The notes under the pieces were generated by a model that worked only from the letters and a program-made list of their open reading frames with translations, ran no database searches and had not been told where the DNA came from. 64,000 nucleotides of DNA. Source: Lepturacanthus savala. Taxonomy: Eukaryota; Chordata; Actinopteri; Scombriformes; Trichiuridae. A program made the translations under genes and the position numbers. Of the stretch, positions 1-12,350 are shown in pieces. Each line of letters begins with the position of its first letter. Position 1 is the first letter of the stretch. The stretch is from the NCBI GenBank assembly GCA_030544235.1, contig CM060466.1, positions 20,973,575 to 21,037,574 on the forward strand, read 5' to 3'.

Positions 1-53
1 TTTCTCTCTCAAGTAAACATAACCACATATAAACAAACACACACACATGCACA

Positions 54-55
<2 letters not shown>

Positions 56-98
<43 letters not shown>
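56..98. repeat. (CA)n microsatellite
   Basis: Uninterrupted CA dinucleotide run of about 21 units, preceded by a shorter imperfect CA stretch from about 34. Open frames crossing it give only His-Thr repeats and are not genes. Confidence 0.97.
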
Positions 99-102
<4 letters not shown>

Positions 103-949
103 CGCCTCCCAGCACAATGCTATCTCTGCTCATTTAGTCTCCTTTGTGTCCCTGCTCTGCTGCCAAGAGAGATGGGTCCAGAGCTCCTATTGTTTCCCGG
201 CTCTGTCTATCAAGCCGCAGTGCTGGCTTATCATAATGAACATTACCATAACACTGGACCTGCTGGTATCTCAGATGCACAAGGGAAAAAGGAAATACCA
301 AAGGTGAGCTGAGCAAAGACCACAATAAAGCCCCACATAATGGTGTCTTGACATTTCCAGAGCGACAGGTAATAGAGGGCTAATGGCTCTCTTGGTCTGT
401 GAGTGTGGATTTGTATTCGTACTGGGTCATTATGAGACAATGTTTTATTCTGAAAACTGTAGTCTTCATGTTGCGAGGGTAGAAGTGTCTCCAAGTCTGT
501 TTAGAATCTGGATATTAGGTAGCTCTAAAAGTGTTTTGCTAGCTCAGTTAAATATGTAGGAGTTTCCGAATGCTTGTGCCACATTTTTCTGCCACTGAGG
601 AAATAAATTCGCGACAAGTGAAACCGGATTGTAGACTGATCTGTCATGCAGCCATGAATTACTCATCGCAAATGCTGAGGAGTTCAAAAGGACTGTCGGA
701 AAAATGCTAAATGCTGGATTGTATTGAACTATTATGTTAAATGTGAATGTTTCACCAAGCCCCGAAGTGTGTTTGCTGGGAGTTAAAGCTGATGGTTTTA
801 AGCAGCATGCTAGCAGAGCAGCAGCTTCATGCCTCCATCTGACTCCACAATGGATGCATTCAGATCACATGCTTAAAACACAAAAGAAATAATGCGGCTT
901 GCGGTTATGTGTGGATAAGTGCTTACAGTTGCACAGCCTACATAGACAG
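99..949. other. Intergenic, no feature recognised
   Basis: Unique-looking AT-rich sequence. The short frames near 130-490 on both strands have no recognisable domain and no convincing splice-bounded coding block. Confidence 0.5.
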
Positions 950-2060
950 CAATATTGATTCAAACAGGAGCATATCTTTCTGGTCAGATGCGCTTAAGGA
1001 TGCCATCCATCTTCTTCCGCTAGTCTGGGTTGGATCACCGGGGCAGGTGCCCATGTAGAGAGACCCAGACTTCCCTCTACCCGGCCACTTCATCCAGGTC
1101 TTCCGGAGAAACCCCAAGGTGTTCCCAGGCCAGGCTCCTGGGATGTGCTTGGAACACCTCAGCAGGGTGGTGTCCAGAAAGATCCTCGCTTGATGCCACA
1201 CCAACTCATCTGGCTCCTCTCAATGTGGAGGAGCAGCAGTTCTACCCTGAGCTCAGCTTCTCATTCTATCTCTAAGGGAGAGCCCAACCACCCTGTGAAG
1301 GAAATTCATTTTGGCAGCTTGTATTTGTGATCTCATTCTTTTGGTCGCCACCCAAAGTTTGTGACCATAGGTGGGGGTAGGAACTTAGATTAACTGGTAA
1401 ATTGAACTCTTCACCATAATGGACTCTCTTTCAATCGCCCTCTATCCTCACTCCTGAAGGAGATCCTGAGATATTTGAACGCCTCCACTTGAGGCAGGAT
1501 CTTAGCTGCTTCACACTCGGCTACAAACTACTCCAGCAAGAGATGAAGGTCACAGTCCATTAAAGGCCAAATGATTAGATTGTCAATAAAAGCAGCAACC
1601 CAATCAAGAGACCACTGAATCGCAGCCCCTCAATGCCCAGGCTGCACCTAGAAATTGTGTCCATAAAGGTTATGAACAGAATCAGTGACAAAGGGCAGTC
1701 CTGATGGAGTCCAACCCTCACTGGACACAACTCAGATGTACATAAAAATGAACAAGGTCCCATGTGGCTCCTCCAGGTTGTACCTGGCTGGAGCCTATGG
1801 GAGCACCAGGTGTTTGTCACCAAGCCCTTCGTTGAGGCCTGGTTCCATGGGGGGGCTCCTTTGAACTACGTCCAGGTGAGGGAAACTGGGCTCCAACTTT
1901 CTTTTCCATCATAAGGGGTTTTGAGCTGCAGTTGTCTGCTCCCTTACCTGACCTGATTGCCAGGTCAGGTAACCCTACCAGGGGCATAAAGCCCCTAAAA
2001 ACAAAGCTCCAGGAGCTCAGGATCATTGGAACAGACAAACCCCTCCCCTAAGGTGGCAGC
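950..2060 (-). mobile_element. Truncated, internally deleted LINE (non-LTR retrotransposon)
   Basis: On the minus strand, about 1620-1740 reads as a decayed reverse-transcriptase block, VRVGLHQDCPLSLILF then FMDTISRCS. This matches the GLRQGCPLSPILF...FMDRISR signature of an abundant fish LINE. The part at 950-1560 corresponds to the C-terminal end of that RT protein. The part at about 1760-2060 resembles the 5' leader of the same LINE (including the stretch giving 'GGGGCTTTATGCCCCTGG' on the minus strand). The endonuclease and N-terminal RT regions that should lie between are missing, so the copy has a large internal deletion near 1740. Frameshifts and stops make it non-functional. Which clade it belongs to is uncertain. 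The 5' end abuts an 18S rRNA fragment. Confidence 0.75.
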
Positions 2061-2062
2061 TC

Positions 2063-2372
2063 CAGAAGCATTTACTTTAAAAATTTAGAGTGTTCAAAGA
2101 AAGCCCAGACACTTGCCCTGAATACAGCAGCTAGGAATATTGGAACAGGAGTCTGGTTCTATTTTGTTGGTTTTCTTCTCTGAACTGGGGCCATGATTAA
2201 GAGGGATAGCCAGGTGCATTCGTATTGTGCCGCTAGAGGTGAAATTCTTGGACCGGCACAAGATGGATGAAAGGGAAAGCATTTGCCAAGAATGTTTTCA
2301 TTCATCAAGAACGGAAGTCGGAAGTTCGAAGACGATCAGATAGTGCCGACTATAAACAATGCTTAAGGATGC
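2063..2372 (+). pseudogene. 18S rRNA fragment (ribosomal pseudogene)
   Basis: The plus strand carries highly characteristic 18S rRNA core sequence. Examples are TTTAGAGTGTTCAAAG near 2085, ATTCGTATTGTGCCGCTAGA at about 2218, GGTGAAATTCTTGGACCGG at about 2238, GCATTTGCCAAGAATG at 2279 and GAAGACGATCAGATA at 2328. Similarity fades after about 2372. Only about 310 of ~1,850 bases of 18S are present, with scattered substitutions, a small insertion after GGTTTTC, and a deletion after CAGATA that removes part of the universally conserved CCGTCGTAGTTCC stretch. It is therefore a pseudogene fragment, not a working rRNA gene. It begins directly at the 5' end of the LINE and runs in the opposite orientation to it. 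Confidence 0.9.
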
Positions 2373-5300
2373 ATGACTCAAAAAATGCAGCTGAAACACT
2401 TTCTGCCTTTAGGCTGATAAAAGAAAAGACACACGAGGGGAAGGTTCCATACTTAGGCTGTTATATATATTGGATATATTACGTTTTTTTTGTACAATGT
2501 GATTTTTGCTGTAGGATTGTCAATATGTCACTTTTTTAAGTTGATATGTTTTCTTGTGAGAAAGTAACATTTAGAGTCCAGTTTTTTTTTATCTTTAACA
2601 CTTGAGGTGTTGGAGATATTGTTGCTGGATGAGAAAACTGATTTCTCAGCAGCTGATCCAGTCAACTGATTTATGTGCAGGCAGCTCTTTGGTAATTTAC
2701 CTCAGGCACCAAGGAACATAAGTGATATAAAAATGTTATAAAAACTGTGTAAATACAGTCTCACTACACTCGCTGTGGTTTTGCTGTGGCTGATTTCCCT
2801 ACTATGGTCTGACTTTAAAATTAGACTGTACTGACCCAGTAACGTTAGTGGAGTAAAACAAGATTAGGTCAAAACCTAGTATGTGGCTGGACCGTATGGT
2901 CAGTGTGGGAAATTATGACATGTTACTGGGATAAGCTGTGCTGCAGTGTGTTGACCAGCTGGTGTCGTTTACAACTGATTGCTGCTCCGCTCTGCTAATT
3001 CTCTGAATGACGGAATATAAAGTTCACAATATACTTCAGGCTTGTCTCTCAAAGGTGATTATTTAGTCATTAAATCCAAACATTCTTGCAACCACTGGTG
3101 TTTGCACTGCACTCAGTTTAGGTCCATCAACATCAGGGTAACATTACTGCCTCCAGTGCGAAAGAAAGGTGTGGCTAATCCACACGGGCCAATGGGGAAA
3201 CTGCTGGCATTTGTTCACTTAGTCATAGACAGACTGGACTGTGGACACTGCTGTGGTTCAGCCTAAAATGGTTGGCACTCCATATTGTTTCAGGCATTGC
3301 TATTATGAGATGAGATGACATTGGACATTTGGAATGACTTTTATACATTTTTGAGAACATTACAAAGTTCATTACGCGTGTCTAAGGGTGCATTCACACT
3401 GGACGATTGGTAACCTACCCAAGTTTGCCCCCCCAGTTTGATCTCTCTGTACTGCTTTCTTTCTTGGCCCTAGCACCATTGGAAGAGTACAACATGGTAC
3501 AGTTGCCTAATTCAAGTTCCTGTTGAGTCCTACTTAAGCAGCACGCCCGTCTCTCTGTCTCCCTCACACACACAGGGCATGTCTACAAAGCAGGTCTCTG
3601 AGGATAAACTTCTAGGGGGGGCTTGATGAGCAACTACCCTGGAGCCAGCACATGAATAAAAAAAGCAGTGAAAATGGGGAGGGGAGTATTGATTATAAAA
3701 GATACTCCTCCTTCATTACTCCACATACCATCTTGTAAATTATACAAGGCTCGATACTGTTTCATCTTGACTAGTGCCCACCAATTTAGTCAAACGCAGA
3801 CCAAAAAGATCTGTATAAGCTTCAGTTGGTACAGAATAGAGCAGCATGTGCAGCTCTTCAGTGGGAGTGAGTATAAGTAAAATCTAATACTGAGTCAATT
3901 TTTGCTCAATTTTTATGTAAAGAAATACATTGTGAATATTCACACTATTAATTCACCTTCAATTTATAAAACAGTACAGCTGACAAAGTGCAATTTCAAC
4001 AATATGATGGCTCGGTTATTCTATATTCAGTCAGTGTACTGTTGCATTTTGACTTCATATTTCTGTGAAGAAACAGGAGCTGATCCACTTTTTTGGTCAC
4101 ACTTTGTACAGTCATCCATTGAACCCTGTAGTGGGCTGGTTCTGGCCCTCAGGCTGCATTATTGACATCCCTTTTCTAAGTGATATTGTGTGTTTTCAAG
4201 GTTTGTTCTCCTCTATCATGAATCTGCAAATCTGATCCATAACACCTCCATAATCTTATTCCATCTCTAACTAACACACACACATATGCAGTGGTGATTA
4301 CCCTGGTGAGAATTCAGCGTCACTTCCGTCCAGCTTTGGACGGGAGTGTTTGTGATTATGCTTAACTCTGTTTCTGGCTTCTCTTTCTCTTTCTGAGTCC
4401 AACTCTGTCACTGTTCTCTGCTGCTTCATTGTTAATCAGTCCCAAAAGACCTCTGGCTCTCAATATGCAGCTTATCACTGGTTTTGCCTGTGAGGATCAG
4501 ATTAAGGGGCAAATGCTGATATGATTAAAGCAGCTTGGTGTCCGTGATGAGGTACACAGGCATAGGAGATGCACATACAACTTATCACAGGTGAACCACA
4601 ATGTACTTTGTTTTGTGAAATAATTTCACATTTATACCTATTTATATTTACTAAAACTAAATATTTGCTTTTTCTTCTTCTTTTTTTTTTTAAAGTCCAA
4701 TTATTTCCAACACCAAAGAGCTTGTGGACACTGTACTGACAATTATACTTTTTGTAATGTATATTATATAATTTCTTACATGAAAGAAATCTGTGACCAA
4801 AATTTTTACTTTACAGTGAAATAATAATAAATATATATAAATATTTCCGTACTGTGCAGCCTTCTTGACCATCTCTGATCTCCAAGATGTGCAAAGTCAT
4901 ACCCGGCGTGGACATATGAAGAAGCATATGGAGGCAGAGGTGCATGAAGGTAAACTGACATTCACAGATGCACCTGTATCCACACAGCAGTGCTCCAGCA
5001 CAGATATGCACGTACTGTGTGTACGCACGGGCACAGAGGCACAAAGGCACACACAAGGACATAGCATAACAATCCTCTTAAGTCTCTCACTGCTGCCCTG
5101 AGCTTTGATCCGTATCCTCCACGGTCCGATCACCACACACAGGCTACAACTATATCTCTCTCTCTTTAGGCGCAACGATCACAGCGGTGGTCACGCTCTC
5201 AAAATTTCAGGCATTGTGGGTGGATAATAGTACAATTATTCACCCCGCCTTGTTGGTCAAAGTCATCAGATACATACATTTCCATATTCATGCCTGTTAT

Positions 5301-6619
5301 TTCCAGTTAAAAAGTGTATCTGCTTAGTGGCTATTTGCATAGCGGAGGGGCATGCAGGGAGGTGAGCCTTAGATGGACTTTACACAGGCAAAAGTACACA
5401 CATATTGGTATTGGTGAAACTGAGGTGAGTTTCATGGTTTAAAGCCCTCTGCAACACACTTGAATTTCAGCAACAGTTTCAAGAGTCGGTTTTTCATTCA
5501 TTAAATCATTCAAACCTTTATTTTAGCCTTGAAGTTAACTTGCAAACTGTTTCTATATGCAACAATCAGAAAACTTGTTTTTTTGGTAAATATTCCTTAT
5601 ACTTAATTATTAAGGAAATGGAAACATATTGGATGTATTAGCAGGACAAACTCACTCTGATTGACAAATATGTAAATTCACATAAAATATCCTTGGTATT
5701 CCTTCACTGAAATTTCTTGTTACTACTTGGCTACGCATGATACCAGATTTACTACGTTTGTTGAAACCTATTTAGTATGGTAATAGCATTCATCCTGTCT
5801 CTGACAAAATACTTTGAGGGTCTATGTGTCTGTGGTATACTTTTATGAACGTGAGCATTAATGTTTGAAAGCATGCTGGAAAGAAATATGAAGGCCACAA
5901 ACCACCAAGGACCATCTTGTAATTTAAAGAGATAGAAGCAGGGAGATAAATTGAGAAAAGGAAGAAACAAATGAACGCAGCCACCTGCAGTGACCCCTTC
6001 ATTTCCAGTGGCGGGGTGGGGGGGGAATCAGGACCCTGTTTTTGTTGAGCTGGCCTTTTCTCCTGCATGAATGAGGTCTGCTGAATCCTCCCCACACCAA
6101 CCATGAAAACTAAGAGTCGTACAAGCCGAAGGTATAAGCTAACGGAAACCATACTTTCATTAGACCCCCATACTAAATCCCCACCGCAATTCATATTCTA
6201 TTTTAAACTCTTCTTGTAAGGCCTTGAAATACGTGCTAACATGAAAACTCCCTGAAGGCTGATTTGATAACTTCAAGGATTAAACCCACATAAAAGACTA
6301 AGCAAACAGAATACTACATAATACAAAATAAACCATCAGGAGAGTGTGTTGTTTGGATCAATAATTACATTAATGGCCCTGATTAGCATCGGTGGAATTT
6401 TTCCCATTCAATTGATTATGCTGCTGGCAGAAAAAAAAAAGTACTTGAGTAATTGGACAGCTTTGTTGGGTTCCCGATATAAATTATCCTTTGAATTTAA
6501 AAGCTTGCTTTCAGAGCTCTTAAACGTATCTGAGGTCGAGCTCCACCATTAGATGAACTGAGCTGATGTAGGACAAATATAATAGATCTGAGCAGCAGGT
6601 TTGATTTAATCAAGAGGTC
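2373..6619. other. Intergenic, no gene recognised
   Basis: AT-rich unique-looking sequence. Around 3385-3480 a 'TGCATTCACACTGGACG' start is reminiscent of the ends of hAT-type miniature elements in fish, but no matching far end was found. No exon could be supported. Confidence 0.4.
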
Positions 6620-6910
6620 CATCAGCCTTATCCTGCAGCTAGTTATTACTCACAGTGCCATTTGTGCTCCGAGATGCTGCCCAACCAGCGACGGGAGCTG
6701 CTTTACTGCACGTTGTTCTCGCAGCCAAGTTCAAAATCTACGCTCCATTTCATCACTATAGTCATTATCCATTCTGAAGACCCTTCCTGCCAGCCAAAAC
6801 GGCGGCCTGTGCTCCATTAACCAGGAACTGCCAGCCGGTCCAGATGGCCACTGCCGGCCTCAGCCACCGTGTTGCCAGCTTGGACTCATTGAGACAGAGA
6901 TGATCATTTC
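6620..6910. other. Candidate conserved noncoding block
   Basis: This is a high-complexity, relatively GC-rich block inside AT-rich, repeat-laden DNA. It has no open frame, no transposon signature and no simple repeats. Such composition is typical of conserved noncoding elements near developmental genes, but conservation was not tested. It could equally be old repeat DNA. Confidence 0.25.
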
Positions 6911-9167
6911 ACCATCCCTCTCTACGTCCATGCATGGAAAAAACACGTCGCACTTCATACACAGACATATGAGAAGACAAATCGATATGATGACAAATGG
7001 CATCAGTCACAACTTTAACTCTTCTGTCCTTATGAGTGGCACTAATACGTCACTGAATAACACTTCATATATGCTTGTGATTTTGGATGCCATGAAAAAA
7101 TAGAAATTGAAGATATTGCTGCATAATTTATACATTCCTACGTAGCTCCTCAATACCTCTGAATGTATTAAAGCTTCATTACAAACCAATGAGCGGGACT
7201 GCTGTTGGGTAATATTGGATTTTTTATGATTCTTGCTGTGTGTTCAGGCAGATTGCATATAAATTCAATAGAAAATTAATGCATCAGTGCGAGTCAAAAA
7301 TGTTTCAGCATGTTTGAGTGAAAAAAAAAACGTGTGGAGCTTTATAAATCTGCCATATACAGAGTAGAGAAAGGTGGAAGATGAAAGGCTGGGAAGATTT
7401 AACAGAGGAAACTGATGAAGTACGTTGACTTGTCAGGTATTTAACTTCACTGGCTTAAACATACCTTCCTGTTACTGTATCCATAACCAGTTTAAAAGTT
7501 TTAAAGAAACATTTCTGAAAAAAAATAGAGTTACAGATTGAATTTAATTAATTGTTAATGGCATTTTACTCATGACTTCAGGTTCACTCTGACTCCTCCG
7601 CCCTGCTGAGAGAGAAACCTGAGCAAATGACAGTAAAACTCAGGAGGTAAAGACTCATGCTGAGCTTAAATGAAACAAGAGCACATAAATTTGGTAAGTG
7701 GGTAAACATAATCTCTATGTTCTGCTGACTTTTTCTCTCTTCTCCTCTATTTCAGCGTGGGCCTCTCTCTCTCTCACACACACAGACACATCTCAACGGA
7801 GCAGATCAGAGATATGAGGGAGCGGAGTTAGAAAAGAAATAGAAAAGAAATAGAAAAATAAATGTAAAGCAGAAAAAAATCCACAAGGCTCTCTGTCTGT
7901 CATCTTGGTTAGAGCTGGACTGAAAGTGCTGTAGCCTGGCTGTGGCTGAGAGGGAGCTTTGGCCTTTAGGGACATACAGCTGTAGGGAAAAAGGATTCAC
8001 CGAATTTATAACACAAGGCAATCCCAGAGCACCGTTATGAAACAGGCAAAATAAGGATTTGATTATCTCGTTTTTATAATCGTTGGAAGATAAAATTGTA
8101 TTTGAGATCAAAATTCATTTAACCAAGCAGCCCTAGACAGTCCTCATTTTCCATATAATCAAAAAGAAATTAAAATCTTACTTGCTACAATATGAAGCTT
8201 TTAAGGACACCAGACAAGAGGTTGGAGGAGCAGTTTAAGAAATAAAAAAAAAAACAACTTTTCTACTTTTCTCTAGATTGGATGCTGCAAACAATCCATT
8301 TATTGTGACTATCTACAAGAAAGGCATATATTTTTATAATTTTGGTGACCAGCTTGACCTCACTGTTGTTAGTCGCTGGATGATGTATAACATCAGTCTT
8401 TTTACATCAGTTTTCCGTTGAACCCATGTGGTGTGAACCACAGAGAGCTGAGGAGGAGGTTTCATAAGGGTCATGAAGAGCCCTCATTATAAAGGATAAT
8501 AAATTGGGCAATAGCATCAAGCTATAAATTCAAAAGTGGAAGTTACTATGTATGTAATCTAGATTTTATTAGTTGATATTATAAAAGGTTTGAGGATAGA
8601 GAGATTAAACAGAGCTAAAGTATTCATTCAGTCTTACAAGTATTTTTCTTCGGCTCACTGGGCAACGATAATTGCCTCAACTGCTGCCGTTTCAAAAGAA
8701 ATCGTCGTATATGTTCCAATCTGTTCAACTGCACATGATTAAAAACTGAAATAACTGAACCCAAACACAAATAAAACACTGAAATCTCAAATATGACCAT
8801 CCAGTTAGACTTTATTTCATCTAGCTGTATGTTTCAACAGTAAATCATATTGAACTGACTTTCACTGCCTGGTGTTGGATGTGATCATAAGGGGATTCTT
8901 TTATGGACTGTGTGTTTGAATGTGTGTGTGTGTGTTTGTGTGTGTACATAGGCATAGATCTAATTAGGATTCAGGCAGCTAATGTGCGGAGGCCTGATGG
9001 TGTGTGATTGCCTGTCTAATCTGTAGCAGACTCTTGGGGAACATCAGCCCTCATGTCTAAGCACACCTTCGATGAAAACTGCAGAGGCAGACAAGCACGC
9101 ACCTTTTCACTTTTTCTTTTCTTCTTCGCTCAATTTTTGTTTGCAATTTACAAAACATTCACAGCAG

Positions 9168-9170
<3 letters not shown>
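6911..9170. other. Intergenic, no gene recognised
   Basis: AT-rich DNA with short purine-rich runs (7830-7870) and a GT-rich stretch at 8920-8947. The minus-strand frames near 7793-8111 lie over low-complexity sequence and have no domain. Confidence 0.4.

Positions 9171-9213
<43 letters not shown>
9171..9213. repeat. (TC)n microsatellite
   Basis: Perfect TC run of about 21 units. Confidence 0.97.
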
Positions 9214-9214
<1 letters not shown>

Positions 9215-9383
9215 CTAATGAGCAATGACTGAAGCGAGTAACTAGAGGTTATTCGTTTACAAAGCACTTCCTCTGCTTTCTTTTCCCTGTAGGGGCATCC
9301 CTATGCACTGAATGAATCCTAAGAGATGAAGGAAAGTGGGGATTGAGAATTTAATATGCTTGATATATTGTTGTTGATGAGTG

Positions 9384-9384
<1 letters not shown>

Positions 9385-9456
<72 letters not shown>

Positions 9457-9468
9457 CACACACACACT
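9385..9468. repeat. (AC)n microsatellite
   Basis: AC run with a single slip at about 9455 (ACACAACACA), immediately followed by a CTCTCTC run to about 9488. It is a compound microsatellite. Confidence 0.97.
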
Positions 9469-9488
9469 CTCTCCCTCTCTCTCTCTTT

Positions 9489-11858
9489 CTGTTGGTCAAC
9501 CTTTGAAATGCTCTGACAATTGTCTCTGACTTAACGTATCACATCACATACTTTATTTAAGGTATTTATATAATAATAATAATTATAATAATTATTGTTA
9601 TTGTTATTATTATAAATATTAAATACACTCACTCATACATTTAAATAGCAATACAAGTTTTAGGGATATTTAATACTGTTTGTAATTTAGTTGAGACAGT
9701 TATTTGGAAAATAAAGAGGTGGGTAACATGAATTGACTCAAATGATATTTATTTAAATCCTACAACATGAATATATTTGTTTAGCGTATTTAAGTCAAGT
9801 GATTTTAATAAATTCATTTTAATAATGTTTCGTAAAATCAACAGAATGGTGTTTAGTAAATTTAACATAACAGCATGACTAAGCATTTAAATACGATGGT
9901 TTGTGAAATTTAAGTAATCTAGTTTACTTTCAATTTAAATAACTTAGTTTAGTGGGATGGGTTATTTGATTATTTAAATGTTATTTTATTACTTTGAGTG
10001 AACACTCACATCATAACTTTATCTTTATTGTTGTTGTTTCATGTTGTATTGTGCTAATGGGTCGTTATTTGTACAAAAAAGGCAGAAGAATTCTGCTGTT
10101 AATTTGGCAGTAGAGTGCATCACTGCTGTTGAGGTTTAATTGTAGCTTCTACTGACGTTCCTTCAAAGATCCACAGGGTGGTTCCTGACTCACTAGTGGT
10201 CATCGGCATAAATCATGGCTCCATGTGAAAAGATTGCATAGAATTCATTCACGGCTACAAGCAAAAATACTGATTGTGATCCCTGATAATAATTGATTTT
10301 TGTCTGAAGTTGAAGTGTCATAAATGCTTGCGTGACTGAGCTTTTACCCTTAAAATACTGCAGCAGACTTTTCCCATCACACCCCACAGATACTGTTCAC
10401 ACAGCAGAAGAGCTGATTCCGGAAATAATGTATAAAATCTAGTCATTCATTATTGACTAGGTAATAGTAGATAACATTAGCTCACTTTTTTTTAATAGCT
10501 CACTTCTTACAGCATATGATGAAATGTAATGAAATGTGAACAGGGGGGAGAATGAATGAATAAGCAGTCTCGCTGCCTGATCTTACACTTCATTTCACAG
10601 CTGTCTCTTGGTGTATTTGTTTATATAAACAGAAGAAACCATACTGTTCCTCAGCTTGAGGGGTTTAACGCATTTTGACATTTTACTTCACAGTTTGTTG
10701 GTTAAAGTTTGATTTCAATCTAGATTCATACACTCCATCATATTTATAGAAATGTCCATTTGATGCTTCCTTTCCCTGCCTACTATTACACATGGAGGAA
10801 CTGACAGAATGTGTTTATGAAATTGTAATTTAAAAATTGCTTTAAAAGAAATACTCTGTTCTCTTTACTGGCTCAGATCCTTCGGTAGTTTCATATTACT
10901 GGAGCCTAATAGATGTGGAAGTTGCGACCCCTACGCTGCTCTCTGCTAACAAGCTCTTTGTTCCCCGTCCTCTGTGCAAACTTCTCTGCTGCATCATTTA
11001 CTCTGATAATCCAAATGTGTGTTTGCTTGTGTGTGTGTGTGTGTGTTTGTGGGGGGTTGCTCCCTCCAAGAAAAGTTGAAACGTTCCTGCCTCAGGGAAG
11101 TACAAAAGCAGCACAGCATCAAGAACTTGGCTTCCAGATAACTGTGGATGAACAGAGGATTTGGATTATCAGAGTAAATGATGCAGCAGTGAAGTTTGCA
11201 CAGAGGACGGAGAACAAAGAGCTTGTTAGCAGAGAGCAGCGTAGGGGTCAAAACTTCCACATCTATTAGTCTAGACTAACATGAAACTACTGAAGGATCT
11301 TAGCCAGTAAACAAAGCACAGTATCACTACCAGTACAATTTTACTTCCTTACTGATAATGAAAATAGTTTGTTACAGCTATAGACTTTATATAAAATATG
11401 TAGACAAACATAGTTAGATGTGCCTCTTACCTGTGACTCTTCATACCAGCAAAGTGAGACTGTCGCCTGCTGGGTTACTACTAGGAAGCTTCCACATACT
11501 GTAGCTGTTTAACATGCTGAATCTAAAGGACTTTCTAAACCATAGATTTTCAAATAGATTAGAATTTGTCTTCAACTCAACAAATCATGAGAAAAATCGT
11601 ATCATGGATATACTAACATGAATCATATGCTATTGTAGGTGAATTGAGTGTAATATAACCCTACTAACCTAATAACCCTACTTATTTGTACCATTTATAT
11701 TAAATACATGAATAGTTAAAATATGAAATGATCGCTTATGCATTTTTGAAAGTATCCTAAAATAACAAGTAATGGCCTTATTGCTACCTGCATTACAGAG
11801 ATATTACTGAAAGTAACAAGTGGGTACTTTTTCAATCATGCAATCACTGATAGCTTCA
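9489..11858. other. Intergenic, very AT-rich
   Basis: 9560-10010 is dominated by A/T with TTATTATTA-type runs and no coding signal. The 118-codon plus frame at 10913-11269 crosses a GT microsatellite at 11028-11045 and has no recognisable domain. No gene is supported. Confidence 0.4.
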
Positions 11859-11900
11859 CATGCATGTGCGCGCACACGCGCGCACACACACACACACACA
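11859..11900. repeat. Alternating purine-pyrimidine tract with (CA)n
   Basis: The tract reads CATGCATGTGCGCGCACACG and then a CA run. It is a near-continuous purine-pyrimidine alternation of about 40 bases, a sequence class that can adopt left-handed Z-DNA. Any in vivo structure is inference. Confidence 0.8.
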
Positions 11901-11929
11901 ATTTAACCTCCCGTGTGACCATGCTTGCT

Positions 11930-12350
11930 GTGCCAATATCCCGATGCTCTAATTAAAGGCAAATTTCCATTGTGGGAGGGCAGCTGAGCTTATAACAGCA
12001 TTTGAGTGATAATGGAGCTCGGAAGGTGTTGTGGTGTTGTTTTGCTTTGCAAAGTGACACATCGGTCCCCACAGAAACACAAACACAATAGGATTATTAA
12101 TGAAATTCCTGCTCCTGAGATGCAGGGGTGTGCTGTTTGCATCTACATAAGGTGTTTATAAATTCACATAATTAATGTGTGCGGTGTTATTAGCGCGCGA
12201 GTTTTGTGTGCGGATATGAGCGTGTGTAATAATGTGTGTCTGAAGAGTCGTTGCATGTTTTCACTCTCATTAACATGCCTCTCTTTCTGAGCAATAGCTC
12301 ATATCAGTGACAGCTGCATGGGATAGGAACTTACAGCAATCACTCACACA
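11930..12350. other. Candidate conserved noncoding block
   Basis: A high-complexity stretch without repeats or open frames. It is rich in homeobox-like cores (CTAATTAAAG near 11950, ATTATTAATGA near 12093, CATAATTAATG near 12167, CATTAACATG near 12269). The composition resembles a teleost enhancer-type noncoding element. This is inference from composition only. Confidence 0.25.

Noticed and set aside
2063..2372. Functional 18S rRNA gene
   Set aside because: Only a 310-bp diverged fragment with an internal deletion of an invariant segment; no ITS or 28S nearby.
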